A DNA stretch of 64,000 bases, from positions 62,001 through 126,000 of the forward strand of contig NZ_FOGL01000013.1 of the NCBI RefSeq assembly GCF_900111195.1, given 5' to 3'. Made by a program: the position numbers and the translations under genes. Under the pieces are notes generated by a model that worked only from the letters and a program-made list of their open reading frames with translations, did no database searches and was not told where the DNA came from. This DNA is from Gracilibacillus ureilyticus. GTDB taxonomy: Bacteria > Bacillota > Bacilli > Bacillales > Amphibacillaceae. Shown here one piece after another: positions 37,584 to 47,019 of the stretch. Every line of letters begins with the position of its first letter. Position 1 is the stretch's first letter.

Positions 37584-38600
37584 GTGTCATTTGAACTAAT
37601 TGGTATATCTGTGCTATGGCTTTTCTTGTTTGGTTATATTATTGTTGCATCCATCGACTTTGGTGCTGGATTTTTCAATGCGTATAGTGTTTTGACAAAT
37701 AAACAGCACATTATCAGTAATATAATTCAGCGTTATCTATCACCTGTTTGGGAAGTAACTAATGTGTTTCTCGTTTTCTTCTTTGTGGGCATGGTAGGTT
37801 TTTTCCCTGGCACCGCCTATTTTTATGGAACGATTTTATTAGTTCCTGCCAGTATATCTATCGTATTGCTGGCGATCAGGGGGGCATACTATGCTTTTAC
37901 AACCTACGGAAGGTTAAAAAGTAAATTCTGGACATATCTATATGGATTTTCAGGCTTGTTTATCCCAGCTTCTTTATCCATCGTTCTGACCATATCGGAA
38001 GGTGGATTTATTTATATAGAGGATACAAGAATTATTTTAAACTACTTCGCATTATTTGCGAGCCCTTTGACATGGAGTATTGTGATTTTGAGTCTGACAA
38101 GCGTGCTCTACATTTCGGCCGTATTTTTAACATGGTATGCAAATAAAGCAGAGGATAAGAACGCTGCCGAATTAATGCGCAAATATGCTCTAAGCTGGGC
38201 ATTACCAGCAATTATCACAGCGCTGGGTATTATCGTTGAGTTAAGACTCCATAATCCCATTCACTATAACAGACTGCTTGACGTCTGGTGGTTATTTGTT
38301 ATCTCTTTTGCACTATTCCTTATTACCTTAAGGCTTATCTGGGTGAGAAAAAAATATGGAGTTGCTTTTACTGTTTTGGTCTTCCAGTTTTTAGTTGCTT
38401 TCTTTGCATATGGTGTGTCGCATTATCCTTATTTGCTTTATCCACACTTAACTGTGACAGAAGGTTTTACGAGTGAAGCAATGGCTATTGCCTTAATCAT
38501 TGCATTTATCGCAGGACTTTGTTTGTTAATTCCTTCGCTTTATTTAATACTAAAATTATTTTTATTCAATAAAGAATATGTTCAGGGAAAAGCTAAATAA
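37584..38600 (+). CDS. ythB: Cytochrome bd-type quinol oxidase subunit II (YthB)
   Basis: A 338-aa CydB-family subunit with eight to nine helices: FGYIIVASIDFGAGFFNAY near the N-terminus, RYLSPVWEVTNVFLVFFFVG and RGAYYAFTTYG. It starts with GTG, two bases after the ythA stop, with AGAGG six bases upstream inside ythA. It stabilises the haem subunit in the membrane. Intact, with a small CydS-like gene next. Confidence 0.92.
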   Translation: MSFELIGISVLWLFLFGYIIVASIDFGAGFFNAYSVLTNKQHIISNIIQRYLSPVWEVTNVFLVFFFVGMVGFFPGTAYFYGTILLVPASISIVLLAIRGAYYAFTTYGRLKSKFWTYLYGFSGLFIPASLSIVLTISEGGFIYIEDTRIILNYFALFASPLTWSIVILSLTSVLYISAVFLTWYANKAEDKNAAELMRKYALSWALPAIITALGIIVELRLHNPIHYNRLLDVWWLFVISFALFLITLRLIWVRKKYGVAFTVLVFQFLVAFFAYGVSHYPYLLYPHLTVTEGFTSEAMAIALIIAFIAGLCLLIPSLYLILKLFLFNKEYVQGKAK

Positions 38601-38660
38601 AATTGCAGAAGTTCTTCAGTGGAATAGTTAAAAAAGCATATGAAAGATTGGAGGATACTA

Positions 38661-38762
38661 ATGGAGCAGTTTATACACTTTTACGCACCTTTTCTTATCG
38701 TGATCATTGCCATTATTTTTTGCTTCTGGTTTGTGCAGCAAAATGATTCATATAACAAATGA
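38661..38762 (+). CDS. cydS: CydS-like 33-aa oxidase subunit
   Basis: ATG 38661 follows TTGGAGGATACTA and encodes 33 residues: MEQFIHFYAP, then a single helix FLIVIIAIIFCFWFV and a polar end QQNDSYNK. The Geobacillus bd oxidase structure has a third subunit, CydS, of the same length and layout (short start with YAP, one helix, short polar tail), encoded near cydB. Position 60 bp after ythB and a good ribosome binding site support this. It was too short for ordinary gene calling. Confidence 0.75.
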   Translation: MEQFIHFYAPFLIVIIAIIFCFWFVQQNDSYNK

Positions 38763-38780
38763 TACAAATTGGAAATATGA

Positions 38781-38858
38781 GTAAAGCAGCAGCTGACAAG
38801 TTTCCTGCGAGATTTCAGCTTACTTATATCCCGCAGGCTCACACTTGTGTTGCTTTAC
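38781..38858. terminator. Long hairpin between cydS and tyrS
   Basis: GTAAAGCA and TGCTTTAC pair at the base, with an inner CCTGCG/CGCAGG stem. It lies between two converging genes and can end both, though without a strong T-run. Confidence 0.55.
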
Positions 38859-38875
38859 CTTATGTTCTATAGCTA

Positions 38876-40150
38876 TTAATTATAACGGATTAGATAGTAT
38901 TTTTTCTTACCACGGCGGATAATAGTAAATTTGTCTTCCACCCTGTCAGTCTCCTGCATCTGATAATTGATTTCTGTGTTTCTTTCACCATTAATATATA
39001 CAGCTCCATTTTTAATATCTTCCCGTGCCTGGCGTTTGGAAGGAGAGATTCCTGCATTCACCAGTAAATCTACGAGAGCTATATTTTTTTCTTCAACCAC
39101 TGTAGAAGGCACATCCTTAAATCCCTGCTCGATTTCAGCAGCATTTAAACTCTTTAAATCTCCGCTAAACAATGCTTCAGTAATTTTCTCTGCCTGCTGC
39201 AATGCATCCTCTCCGTGAACAAGCTTCGTCATTTCTTCTGCTAAGCGGCGATGGGCGACACGTTTTTCCGGTGCACTTTCCAGCTCTTTCTCCAGTGCAT
39301 TAATTTCTTCCATTTCCAAAAATGTAAAATACTTTATAAATCGAATGACATCACGGTCATCTGTATTAATCCAGAACTGGTAAAATTCATATGGAGTAGT
39401 TTTCACTGGATCAAGCCAAACCGCACCGCCTGCCGTCTTACCAAATTTCGTTCCATCACTTTTTGTAATTAGTGGAACGGTTAAACCGAAGACTTCAGCC
39501 TCTGCTTCACTTTTTTCTGATCTGGTACGGCGGATCAATTCCATCCCCGCTGTAATATTCCCCCACTGATCACTTCCACCAATTTGTAATGTACAATTTT
39601 CTTTTTCGTATAAATTCATAAAATCGTAAGACTGCAGGATCATGTAAGTGAATTCTGTGAAAGAAATCCCATTTTCCAATCGTGATTCCACAGAATCTTT
39701 TGCCAGCATGTAATTAATACTGAAATGTTTTCCGACGTCACGCAGAAAATCAATAATTGTAAGGCTAGATAACCATTCATGATTATTTCTAGCTACAGCA
39801 CCATTTTTACTATCATCGAAATGGAGAATGTGCGCCAGTTGATTTTTTATACTGTCACTGTATCCTTTTACTACATCTGCACTATTTAGTGATCTCTCCG
39901 TTGAACGGCCACTTGGATCTCCAATCATTCCGGTTCCTCCGCCAATTAATGCTATTGGTCTGTGACCTGCTTTTTGAAACCTTTTTAACATTAGGACTGG
40001 TAACAAGTGACCAATATGAAGGCTGTCCGCAGTTGGATCGAAACCGCAATAAAGTGTTACTACATTTTCTTCGAGATGCTTGCGCAATCCATCATCATCT
40101 GTCGTTTGTTGTATCAAATCACGTTGTGCTAAATCATCCAAAATATGCAT
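38876..40150 (-). CDS. tyrS: Tyrosyl-tRNA synthetase
   Basis: A 424-aa class I synthetase charging tRNA-Tyr. HIGH motif at 45-48 (SLHIGHLLPV), the tyrosine-binding IGGSDQWGNI segment, the KMSKS equivalent KFGKT, and a C-terminal S4-like domain (SKRQAREDIKNGAVYINGE). Length is normal for the TyrS group of Bacillus. AAAGGAGAG precedes the ATG. A T-box leader controls it, so expression rises when uncharged tRNA-Tyr accumulates. Confidence 0.97.
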   Translation of the reverse strand: MHILDDLAQRDLIQQTTDDDGLRKHLEENVVTLYCGFDPTADSLHIGHLLPVLMLKRFQKAGHRPIALIGGGTGMIGDPSGRSTERSLNSADVVKGYSDSIKNQLAHILHFDDSKNGAVARNNHEWLSSLTIIDFLRDVGKHFSINYMLAKDSVESRLENGISFTEFTYMILQSYDFMNLYEKENCTLQIGGSDQWGNITAGMELIRRTRSEKSEAEAEVFGLTVPLITKSDGTKFGKTAGGAVWLDPVKTTPYEFYQFWINTDDRDVIRFIKYFTFLEMEEINALEKELESAPEKRVAHRRLAEEMTKLVHGEDALQQAEKITEALFSGDLKSLNAAEIEQGFKDVPSTVVEEKNIALVDLLVNAGISPSKRQAREDIKNGAVYINGERNTEINYQMQETDRVEDKFTIIRRGKKKYYLIRYN

Positions 40151-40230
40151 GATAATCTCTCCTTTTTCAAAACAATAATTTTCATAATTCCATTTAATTT
40201 CCCTGTGAAATTTTTACATTTGTTAAACAC

Positions 40231-40462
40231 AAAAAAACTCCTCCCTGATAAGGGACGAGATTACTCGCGGTACCACCCTTGTTGCAATGAATACACATTG
40301 CCACTTGAGGAATTAACGATGCACCAACACCGTCTCCATAAAAATGAAGATACTCCCGATCGTAATTCATTCCATGATTGTATACTGGTTTCCACCAACC
40401 ACCAGTTCTCTGTAAAAGGGAATCATGTCATTACTTCAATCGTTCAACGCATTTTCCTATGC
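40231..40462 (-). promoter_or_regulatory. Tyrosine T-box riboswitch
   Basis: The minus-strand leader has the Stem I elements (ACAGAGAACTGG, GGTTGGTGGAAACCAG), a candidate TAC specifier in GAATTACGATC, the T-box AAGGGTGGTACCGCG (UGGU pairs with the ACCA end of tRNA-Tyr) and a terminator at 40231-40259 (CTCGTCCCT/AGGGAGGAG and seven T). The alternative antiterminator would use the T-box. Confidence 0.9.
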
Positions 40463-40564
40463 TGTTATTAATACATTATTAACATATATCATTAATTAAT
40501 GCAATTAATTTTTAAGTAACATCTTTCATATACTTCAGAAATATAATCCATTTGTTGACTGCTG

Positions 40565-40573
40565 TGGTATAAT
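40565..40573 (+). promoter_or_regulatory. Extended -10 promoter of the penicillin-binding protein gene
   Basis: TGGTATAAT is an extended -10 element (TGnTATAAT) 30 bp before the start at 40603. A TTGACT just upstream is only 7 bases away and cannot serve as its -35. Confidence 0.45.
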
Positions 40574-40602
40574 ATCTATTGGGGAAATGGAGGGTTTTAT
40601 TA

Positions 40603-43600
40603 ATGAAAATAAAAGAATTCTTGCAAAAATGCCGGGAATTTATTCATACAGCTTGGAAGAAGCAGACAATACAGAAAACATCCAGAATTGGATATCATAT
40701 TATATGGAATATAACATTATTATTTATTACGATCGGCATTATAGGAGTATTTTTTGTTGGTGGCCTTGGTGCTGGATACTTTGCGTCTTTAGTAGATGAC
40801 GAGCAAATCCAGACAAAAGATGAAATGACTTCTGCAATTTATAATTATGAAGAAACATCCGAGTTTTATTTTGCCAATAACCAGTTCTTATCAGAAGTCA
40901 GTACAGATCTATTACGTGATGAGACATCATTAGATCAGGTTAGCAATTATGTGCAAAATGCTGTCATTGCAACAGAAGACGAGTATTTTGAAACACATAA
41001 CGGGATCGTTCCAAAAGCTATTTTGCGTGCGGTTTTCCAGGAAGTTACTAATTCAGCGACCAAAACTGGTGGTAGTACACTTACACAGCAAATTATTAAA
41101 AATCAAATCTTGACAAATGAAGTATCATTTGAACGAAAAGCAAAAGAAATCCTTCTTGCAATGAGACTGGAACAGTTTTTTGAAAAAGATGAAATTCTAG
41201 AAGCCTACTTGAATATCGTACCATTCGGACGTAATTCATCCGGGCAGAACATTGCGGGTGTTCAAACAGCAGCCCAGGGGATCTTTGGTGTGAATGCAAG
41301 TGATCTTAACTTAGCGCAATCCGCCTATATTGCTGGTTTACCCCAAAGTCCTTCCTATTACACACCTTTTTTAAATGGTGGAGGCCTAAAGGATGAAGAA
41401 GGACTGCAGCCAGGGGTGGAAAGAATGAACTCAGTGCTAAGCAGAATGTTAGAGGCTGGTTATATTACGGAAACAGAATATAACGAAGCACTGAATTATG
41501 ATATTGTGGCAGATTTTAAATCACCGGAAGAATCCGTTTTAGAGGAATATCCTTACTTAGTTAATGAATTAAAGAAAAGAGCAACAGATATTTTAGTTGA
41601 GTCACTAGCCGAAAAAGATGGTTATACTTTAGAAGACCTTGAGAACAGCTCCATTCTGCTGGAAGAATACGAAATAAGAGCAGAAAGGGAATTGGCGAGC
41701 AGTGGTCTGAGAATCCACTCGACAATCGACAAGGAATTATATGATGTTTTCCAGAAAGTATCAAAAGAATATAGCAATTATGGTGTAGAGAAGCCGGCAA
41801 GAAACGAACGAAATAATACTCCTATCATGGTTGTTGACCCTGAAACAGGCCAGGAAGTGCCGCTTGGGAATCAGCCGGTACAAGTAGGCAGTGTATTAAT
41901 CGAAAACAGTACAGGGAAAATACTTAGCTTTGTCGGGGGAAGAGATTTCTCTGTTTCACAAAAAAACCATGCTACAGATGTCCGGAGACCTAATGGTAGT
42001 ACAATGAAGCCGCTCGTCGCTTATGCACCTGCAATGGATTTAGGTGTCGTACAGCCAGGTTCGGTAGTAGCTGATGTCGCTACTTCATTCAGAGGATACA
42101 ATAAGCCTCCTAATAATTATGTTCCTGGCAGATACTACGGGCTTGTCTCAGTAAGAGAAGCATTATATAAATCTCATAATATTTCCGCACTCCAAGTTTA
42201 TTCGAAAATAATAGACCAGAATCCTGTAGAGAAGTATTTAGAAAAAATGGGATTTGAAGCACTATCACACGAAGATGGTGCAAGTGATTATGAGAATATG
42301 TCGATAACACTTGGAAGTACACTATACGGCGTAACAGTTGAGGAAAATACTAACGCTTATGCTACGTTTGGTAATGGCGGTAATTTCGTCGACGGGTATA
42401 TGATTGAGAAAATTGAAACAAAAGATGGAGAAGTTATTTACCAGCACGAATCAAAACCTGTAGAAGTGTTTAGCCCCCAAACAAGTTATTTAACAATCGA
42501 CATGATGCGTGATGTGTTAACGACAGGGACAGGAACAGCAGCACGCTCTGCTTTAAATAATCCAAGTGTAGATTGGGCTGGAAAAACTGGTACATCCAAT
42601 GATTGGCGTGATACCTGGTTCGTTGCAACAAATCCAAACGTAACTTTAGGCAGCTGGATGGGTTATGACTATAACCAGACATTGGATCAAGGCTACAGTA
42701 CAAGAAACAATGTTTATTGGGCACAGCTTGTCAATGCAGCAACAGAGATCAGACCTGAATTGTTAGCACCTTCTCAACCATTCCAGCAGCCAGGCGGTAT
42801 TGTTTCCAGAAGTTATTGTGCTACATCTGGCTTGCTGCCGTCTGAAGAGTGCAGTCAGCTCGGTCTGGTAAGATCAGATATATATAACGCTAACTTTGTT
42901 CCAACTAAGCAGGACTACAGCTTATTACGGGACAATTATGTAATGGTTGGTGATAACGCACTTCTTGCTGGAGAGAACACCCCAGCAGAATTCACGGAAG
43001 GTGATGGCTATATCTTCAATCCGGAATGGTTGTCAGACATGGGATATGACCGGTTAAGCAATATCAGACAGCTAATTCCTTTTAACGCATCTGGCGGATG
43101 GTTAAAAATTCAGTTCTCCAATAGTAACAACAGTGCGATGAATAATGATGGTGCAGACCCTACGCCTCCTGGCGGTGTGAATATTTCGAATCAAACATTA
43201 AATTGGTCGAAATCCGGAAGTCCGGATGTGGTTGGGTACAGAATTTACCGTGCTAGTAATCCTGAAGACGGAAATTTCCAACGAATAGGCAGTACAGCTG
43301 AACTCAGCTTTACTGTCCCTAACCAAAATGCGGTATATATCGTAAAATCAGTTGATTACTATGGTAATGAATCTGCCGCTTCCAATAAGGTTATCGTTGG
43401 AGACTTCTCGGATGAAGATGAAGAAACAAATGAAGAAGATTCTGATGAGACAAGCTCCCCGGAAAATGAAGATCAAATCAATCAGGATAACGGCAGTAAC
43501 GGTAATAACAGTAATGGCGAAAACAACAATAGTAATAATGGGAATAACGGAAATACGAATGACCAGGAAAACACGAATAATGATACGGATCAGGAACCTG

Positions 43601-43659
43601 AGGAAGAATCGGAAACAGAAAAGAAACCTGACAATAATTCTGATGGTAATGACTCTTAA
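40603..43659 (+). CDS. Class A penicillin-binding protein (PBP1A-type)
   Basis: A 1018-aa bifunctional peptidoglycan synthase. It has a cytoplasmic start, a membrane anchor (about 35-60), a GT51 glycosyltransferase (ATEDEYFETHNG, TGGSTLTQQIIKN, EILEAYLNIVPFG) and a transpeptidase with SxxK GSTMKP, SxN SHN and KTGTS. After it come a fibronectin III-like domain (TPPGGVNISNQTLNWSKSG) and an Asp/Asn/Glu-rich tail of about 80 residues. The tail is probably a disordered wall-spanning end. ATG 40603 follows TGGAGGG; the frame also extends upstream without a site. In B. subtilis a different gene lies between tyrS and acuA, so the location differs. Confidence 0.93.
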   Translation: MKIKEFLQKCREFIHTAWKKQTIQKTSRIGYHIIWNITLLFITIGIIGVFFVGGLGAGYFASLVDDEQIQTKDEMTSAIYNYEETSEFYFANNQFLSEVSTDLLRDETSLDQVSNYVQNAVIATEDEYFETHNGIVPKAILRAVFQEVTNSATKTGGSTLTQQIIKNQILTNEVSFERKAKEILLAMRLEQFFEKDEILEAYLNIVPFGRNSSGQNIAGVQTAAQGIFGVNASDLNLAQSAYIAGLPQSPSYYTPFLNGGGLKDEEGLQPGVERMNSVLSRMLEAGYITETEYNEALNYDIVADFKSPEESVLEEYPYLVNELKKRATDILVESLAEKDGYTLEDLENSSILLEEYEIRAERELASSGLRIHSTIDKELYDVFQKVSKEYSNYGVEKPARNERNNTPIMVVDPETGQEVPLGNQPVQVGSVLIENSTGKILSFVGGRDFSVSQKNHATDVRRPNGSTMKPLVAYAPAMDLGVVQPGSVVADVATSFRGYNKPPNNYVPGRYYGLVSVREALYKSHNISALQVYSKIIDQNPVEKYLEKMGFEALSHEDGASDYENMSITLGSTLYGVTVEENTNAYATFGNGGNFVDGYMIEKIETKDGEVIYQHESKPVEVFSPQTSYLTIDMMRDVLTTGTGTAARSALNNPSVDWAGKTGTSNDWRDTWFVATNPNVTLGSWMGYDYNQTLDQGYSTRNNVYWAQLVNAATEIRPELLAPSQPFQQPGGIVSRSYCATSGLLPSEECSQLGLVRSDIYNANFVPTKQDYSLLRDNYVMVGDNALLAGENTPAEFTEGDGYIFNPEWLSDMGYDRLSNIRQLIPFNASGGWLKIQFSNSNNSAMNNDGADPTPPGGVNISNQTLNWSKSGSPDVVGYRIYRASNPEDGNFQRIGSTAELSFTVPNQNAVYIVKSVDYYGNESAASNKVIVGDFSDEDEETNEEDSDETSSPENEDQINQDNGSNGNNSNGENNNSNNGNNGNTNDQENTNNDTDQEPEEESETEKKPDNNSDGNDS

Positions 43660-43664
43660 CAATC

Positions 43665-43699
43665 AAGGAAGACCTCTATCAACATGTGGTCTTCCTTTT
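43665..43699 (+). terminator. Terminator after the penicillin-binding protein gene
   Basis: AAGGAAGACC/GGTCTTCCTT perfect 10-bp stem followed by TT, 6 bases after the stop. Confidence 0.88.
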
Positions 43700-43750
43700 C
43701 TTTTCGTTACAGCTTGTTGTATACTAAAAGAAAGTGAGGTGATAAGACGA

Positions 43751-44374
43751 TTGTTTCACAAAAAGAAAGCGCTATCTAAAAAAGCAGATACTACAATAGG
43801 GAGCATTTTACTAACTGGGCCTGTTCCGCCTGAACAGCTTGAAACGCTAGTGATGCATGATCAATTACATGCCTTCCGCCCCCCATTAAAGCAATTAGAA
43901 GCACTTAAAGAAATCGCCGCCCTTGAAGAAGGAAGGATCTTCATTGCTTTGCACAATGAGACTATTATTGGCTATGTTACTTACTTACATCCTGACCCAA
44001 TTGAAAGATGGTCAACTTTTAAAATGGAGAATCTAATTGAATTAGGTGCGATTGAGATTGCTAAAGAATATCGCGGATTACATTTGGGTTCAAAATTGAT
44101 TGAACTTTCGGTAAGTGATCCTTTTATGGAGAATTATATCATTATATCAACAGAGTATTACTGGCATTGGGATATAAATGAAACAAAACTAAGTGTATGG
44201 GATTATCGAAAAATCATGGAGAAAATGATGAATGCAGGAGGATTGCATCCCGAACCGACCAATGATCCCGAGATTATGGCCCATCCCGCTAACTGTCTAA
44301 TGGTTAGAATAGGGAAAAACGTTAGTGAAGAAGATCGACAGCTCTTTGATAAGTTACGATTTTTAAATGATTAA
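43751..44374 (+). CDS. acuA: Acetyl-CoA synthetase acetyltransferase AcuA
   Basis: A 207-aa GNAT-family protein acetyltransferase that acetylates and shuts off acetyl-CoA synthetase. GNAT core: IFIALHNETIIGYVTYLHP, then AIEIAKEYRGLHLGSKLIELS (acetyl-CoA loop). The start is TTG 43751 with GAGGTGAT upstream; the frame also runs far upstream through the opposite reading of the penicillin-binding protein tail, which is not coding. First gene of acuABC; length matches B. subtilis AcuA. In B. subtilis the operon is next to acsA, which is not in this window. Confidence 0.9.
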   Translation: MFHKKKALSKKADTTIGSILLTGPVPPEQLETLVMHDQLHAFRPPLKQLEALKEIAALEEGRIFIALHNETIIGYVTYLHPDPIERWSTFKMENLIELGAIEIAKEYRGLHLGSKLIELSVSDPFMENYIIISTEYYWHWDINETKLSVWDYRKIMEKMMNAGGLHPEPTNDPEIMAHPANCLMVRIGKNVSEEDRQLFDKLRFLND

Positions 44375-44396
44375 GTAATGTTAGGAGTTATCACAT

Positions 44397-45050
44397 ATGC
44401 TGGTAAAAGAAATAATGAAAAGAAAAGTTATTGCATTACAGAAAGATAACAGTATTGCTGATGCTATTACCTTATTAAAACAACATCATATCCGTCATAT
44501 ACCGATTATAAATGAATCCAGTCATGTAATAGGGATAGTATCTGACAGGGATGTCCGTGATGCAAGCCCCTCTGTTCTTGATAAACGGGTAGACCAAAGT
44601 TTGTTAAACCAATCAATCGGAAGTATTATGACAAGCCCTGTAATTACTACACATCCCCACGAATATTTCGAAGATATTGCTCCAATTTTTTATGAAAACG
44701 AAATTGCTTGCATCCCAGTCGTCTATAATATGAAACTGGTCGGAATAGTAACAGAAAAAGATATGCTGCATACTTTTATTCAGCTTACTGGCACTCATAG
44801 TCCAAGTACCCAGATAGAAATCAAAGTCCCTGACAGGGTCGGCGTCCTATCAGAAGTCAGCAGTTACTTTTCCAAACGGAAAATTAAGATTGTTTCAGTT
44901 TATACTTATCCTTCTCCTGGCAATGAGGAGTGGAAAGTCCTCGTGTTTAGAATTCAAACGATGAACCCACTTGCTATATTACAAGATTTTGAACAAACAG
45001 AATATGAGATAATGTATCCAATTAGGGAGGAAGATGATGAGTTTATGTAA
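44397..45050 (+). CDS. acuB: AcuB, CBS-ACT protein
   Basis: A 217-aa protein with two CBS domains (about 1-60, with HIRHIPIINESSHVIGIVSDRD, and 75-130, with IACIPVVYNMKLVGIVTEKDML) and a C-terminal ACT domain (IEIKVPDRVGVLSEVSSYF). Part of the acetoin/acetate utilisation operon; its exact role is unknown but it is probably a ligand sensor (adenylate or amino acid) for the AcuA/AcuC switch. It lies 22 bp after acuA and overlaps the start of acuC. Confidence 0.93.
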   Translation: MLVKEIMKRKVIALQKDNSIADAITLLKQHHIRHIPIINESSHVIGIVSDRDVRDASPSVLDKRVDQSLLNQSIGSIMTSPVITTHPHEYFEDIAPIFYENEIACIPVVYNMKLVGIVTEKDMLHTFIQLTGTHSPSTQIEIKVPDRVGVLSEVSSYFSKRKIKIVSVYTYPSPGNEEWKVLVFRIQTMNPLAILQDFEQTEYEIMYPIREEDDEFM

Positions 45051-46209
45051 AACAGCTTTTGTTTATTCAGACAAGTTTTTAAACTATTCCTTCCATCATA
45101 ATCATCCATTTAATCAGAAAAGAATCTTATTAACAAAAGATTTACTAGAAGCACATGGTGCACTTTCGCCAACAAGCATAGAGGCACCTGAATCTATCAG
45201 TGATTCAATACTTGAACTGATCCACACACCAGAGTATGTGGAAATTGTGAAAAAAGCCAGTGAAAAACATCCTACTGGAAATTATGAGAAATATGGAATA
45301 GGTACAGCAGATACACCCGGTTTTGAAGGAATGTATAAAGCATCAAAGTCACTCGTGGAAGGATCGGTAAAAGCTTGTGAGCTTGTCGCTAACAATAAAG
45401 TCACACATGCATTAAATCTTGGAGGGGGACTCCATCACGGTTTTCCTAACCATGCTGCAGGTTTTTGTATCTTTAATGACATTGCTATTGCGATAAAATT
45501 TTTGCGGAAAAATTACAATTGGAAAGTGTTATACATAGATACTGATGCACACCACGGCGATGGAGTCCAGCACTGTTTTTATGATGATCCCGAAGTTTGT
45601 ACTGTTTCATTTCATGAAACAGGGAGATACTTATACCCGGGGACAGGAAAAATAAACGAGAGAGGGATAAAGAAAGGATTCGGTTACAGCTTTAATTTTC
45701 CCTTTGATGCTTTTACAGAGGATGATTCTTTTTTAAAGACATTCCACAATGCCATTGATGAAATCTGTGAGTTTTTTCAGCCAGATATTATTGTCAGTCA
45801 ACATGGAGCAGACAGCCATTTTTTAGATCCATTAACCCATATGCACTGTTCTATTAAGATTTTTGAAGAAATACCTAAAAAGATTCATCAATTAGCTCAT
45901 CAATACTGTTATGGGAAATGGGTGGCCTTGGGCGGAGGCGGTTATGATATATGGAGAGTAGTCCCAAGAGCTTGGGCACAACTGTGGCATATTATGAACA
46001 ATAATGAGCCTTTTTCAGGGGAAATTAATTCTTTATGGCATCGAAATTGGCAACCTGAGGCTCCACTAATGCTGCCACAGTTTTGGGAAGATCCTATTAA
46101 TACATATCATCCAATTCCCCGTAGAAGTGAAATTACGAATACTAATAAGGAAATGCTTGAACAGGTTTTAAGATTCACAAAAATCGCAAAAAAAAGTGCT
46201 GAATCTTAA
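45037..46209 (+). CDS. acuC: Protein deacetylase AcuC
   Basis: A 390-aa class I/II histone-deacetylase-like enzyme that removes the acetyl group from acetyl-CoA synthetase, reversing AcuA. Zn/catalytic motifs: GGGLHHGFPNHAAGFCIFND, YIDTDAHHGDGVQ, VSQHGADSHFLDPLTHMH and GGGGYDIWRV. Either of two adjacent ATG codons can start it; the second (45037) is better spaced from GGGAGG. It overlaps acuB by 14 bases. Ends inside a bidirectional terminator shared with motS. Confidence 0.95.
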   Translation: MSLCKTAFVYSDKFLNYSFHHNHPFNQKRILLTKDLLEAHGALSPTSIEAPESISDSILELIHTPEYVEIVKKASEKHPTGNYEKYGIGTADTPGFEGMYKASKSLVEGSVKACELVANNKVTHALNLGGGLHHGFPNHAAGFCIFNDIAIAIKFLRKNYNWKVLYIDTDAHHGDGVQHCFYDDPEVCTVSFHETGRYLYPGTGKINERGIKKGFGYSFNFPFDAFTEDDSFLKTFHNAIDEICEFFQPDIIVSQHGADSHFLDPLTHMHCSIKIFEEIPKKIHQLAHQYCYGKWVALGGGGYDIWRVVPRAWAQLWHIMNNNEPFSGEINSLWHRNWQPEAPLMLPQFWEDPINTYHPIPRRSEITNTNKEMLEQVLRFTKIAKKSAES

Positions 46210-46226
46210 AAAAGAATCAGCACTTT
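46193..46226. terminator. Bidirectional terminator between acuC and motS
   Basis: AAAGTGCTGAATCTT and AGAATCAGCACTTT pair with one bulge around an A-rich loop, overlapping the acuC end and abutting the motS stop; A/T-rich on both sides. Confidence 0.8.
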
Positions 46227-47019
46227 ACGTTTCACTTTCTTCTAATATAACAATCTCTACTCTTCTATTTTTACTCCAATTCTCTATCGAATTGTTGGGT
46301 GCTACTGGTCTAGTATCTCCAAACCCTGCAGCAATAAAGCGGGACTGATCAAATTCATTTGTTTCCAAAATGTACCGAATCACACTACTTGCTCTAGCTC
46401 CGGACAATTCCCAATTGGATGGAAAGCGGAAATTTGAGATCGGCCGGTTGTCAGTATGACCTTCTACTCTTACCTGGTTTGAGATATTGGAAAGCAATGT
46501 ACTTACCTTATCTAAAAATGGCTTAGCAGGGTCCAGTACCTCTGCTTCTCCTGAATCAAATAACACATTTTCCTGCAGGACAAGCACTACCCCCTGATCT
46601 GTCCTTGTAGCCGATATAACATTATTTAAGTTATTTTCCTTAAGATATGTTTCCACTTCTGCTAACAGTTGATCTAATGTGTCCTTATCTTCTCTTATGA
46701 CATCATTATTGGATGGAACAGTGTCTGTAATGATTTCTTCCAGACTATCTGACGGATCCTGGTTATTTTCATTTTTTGTCACATCTGTTGCATGGTCATC
46801 TGTAATCGTCTGCTCTTCCATAATAGCAGGCATAGAATCAAAAATATTACTGCTTCTCAGTGCCACTGCCACTTCTTTAAATTTCTCTGCGTCAATTTGT
46901 GACATCGTAAAGAGAAGAATAAAAAAAACGAGAATAAGGGTTATCATATCTGAATATGTTACCATCCACTTCGGTGCACCTTTGGACTCTGAACGCTGTT
47001 TAATCCTTCTACGCTTCAT
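46225..47019 (-). CDS. motS: Flagellar stator protein MotS
   Basis: A 264-aa MotB-family stator subunit. Basic N-terminus, a single helix with the ion-binding Asp in TYSDMITLILVFFILLF, an acidic linker, and a C-terminal OmpA-like peptidoglycan-binding domain (VLFDSGEAEVLDPAKPFL, VEGHTDNRPI, SNWELSGARASSVIRY). In Bacillus MotPS uses Na+, in contrast to MotAB. It overlaps motP by 11 bases. Located next to ccpA as in B. subtilis. Confidence 0.94.
   Translation of the reverse strand: MKRRRIKQRSESKGAPKWMVTYSDMITLILVFFILLFTMSQIDAEKFKEVAVALRSSNIFDSMPAIMEEQTITDDHATDVTKNENNQDPSDSLEEIITDTVPSNNDVIREDKDTLDQLLAEVETYLKENNLNNVISATRTDQGVVLVLQENVLFDSGEAEVLDPAKPFLDKVSTLLSNISNQVRVEGHTDNRPISNFRFPSNWELSGARASSVIRYILETNEFDQSRFIAAGFGDTRPVAPNNSIENWSKNRRVEIVILEESET

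Noticed and set aside
40555-40573. TTGACT followed by TATAAT as a standard sigma-A promoter before the penicillin-binding protein gene
   Set aside because: The spacer would be only 7 bases; an extended -10 promoter is the better reading.
43348-43666. Long open frames on both strands across the Asn/Asp/Glu-rich tail of the penicillin-binding protein
   Set aside because: Biased composition of the real tail leaves the other frames open; they give repetitive Ile/Val or Met/Lys strings with no ribosome binding site.
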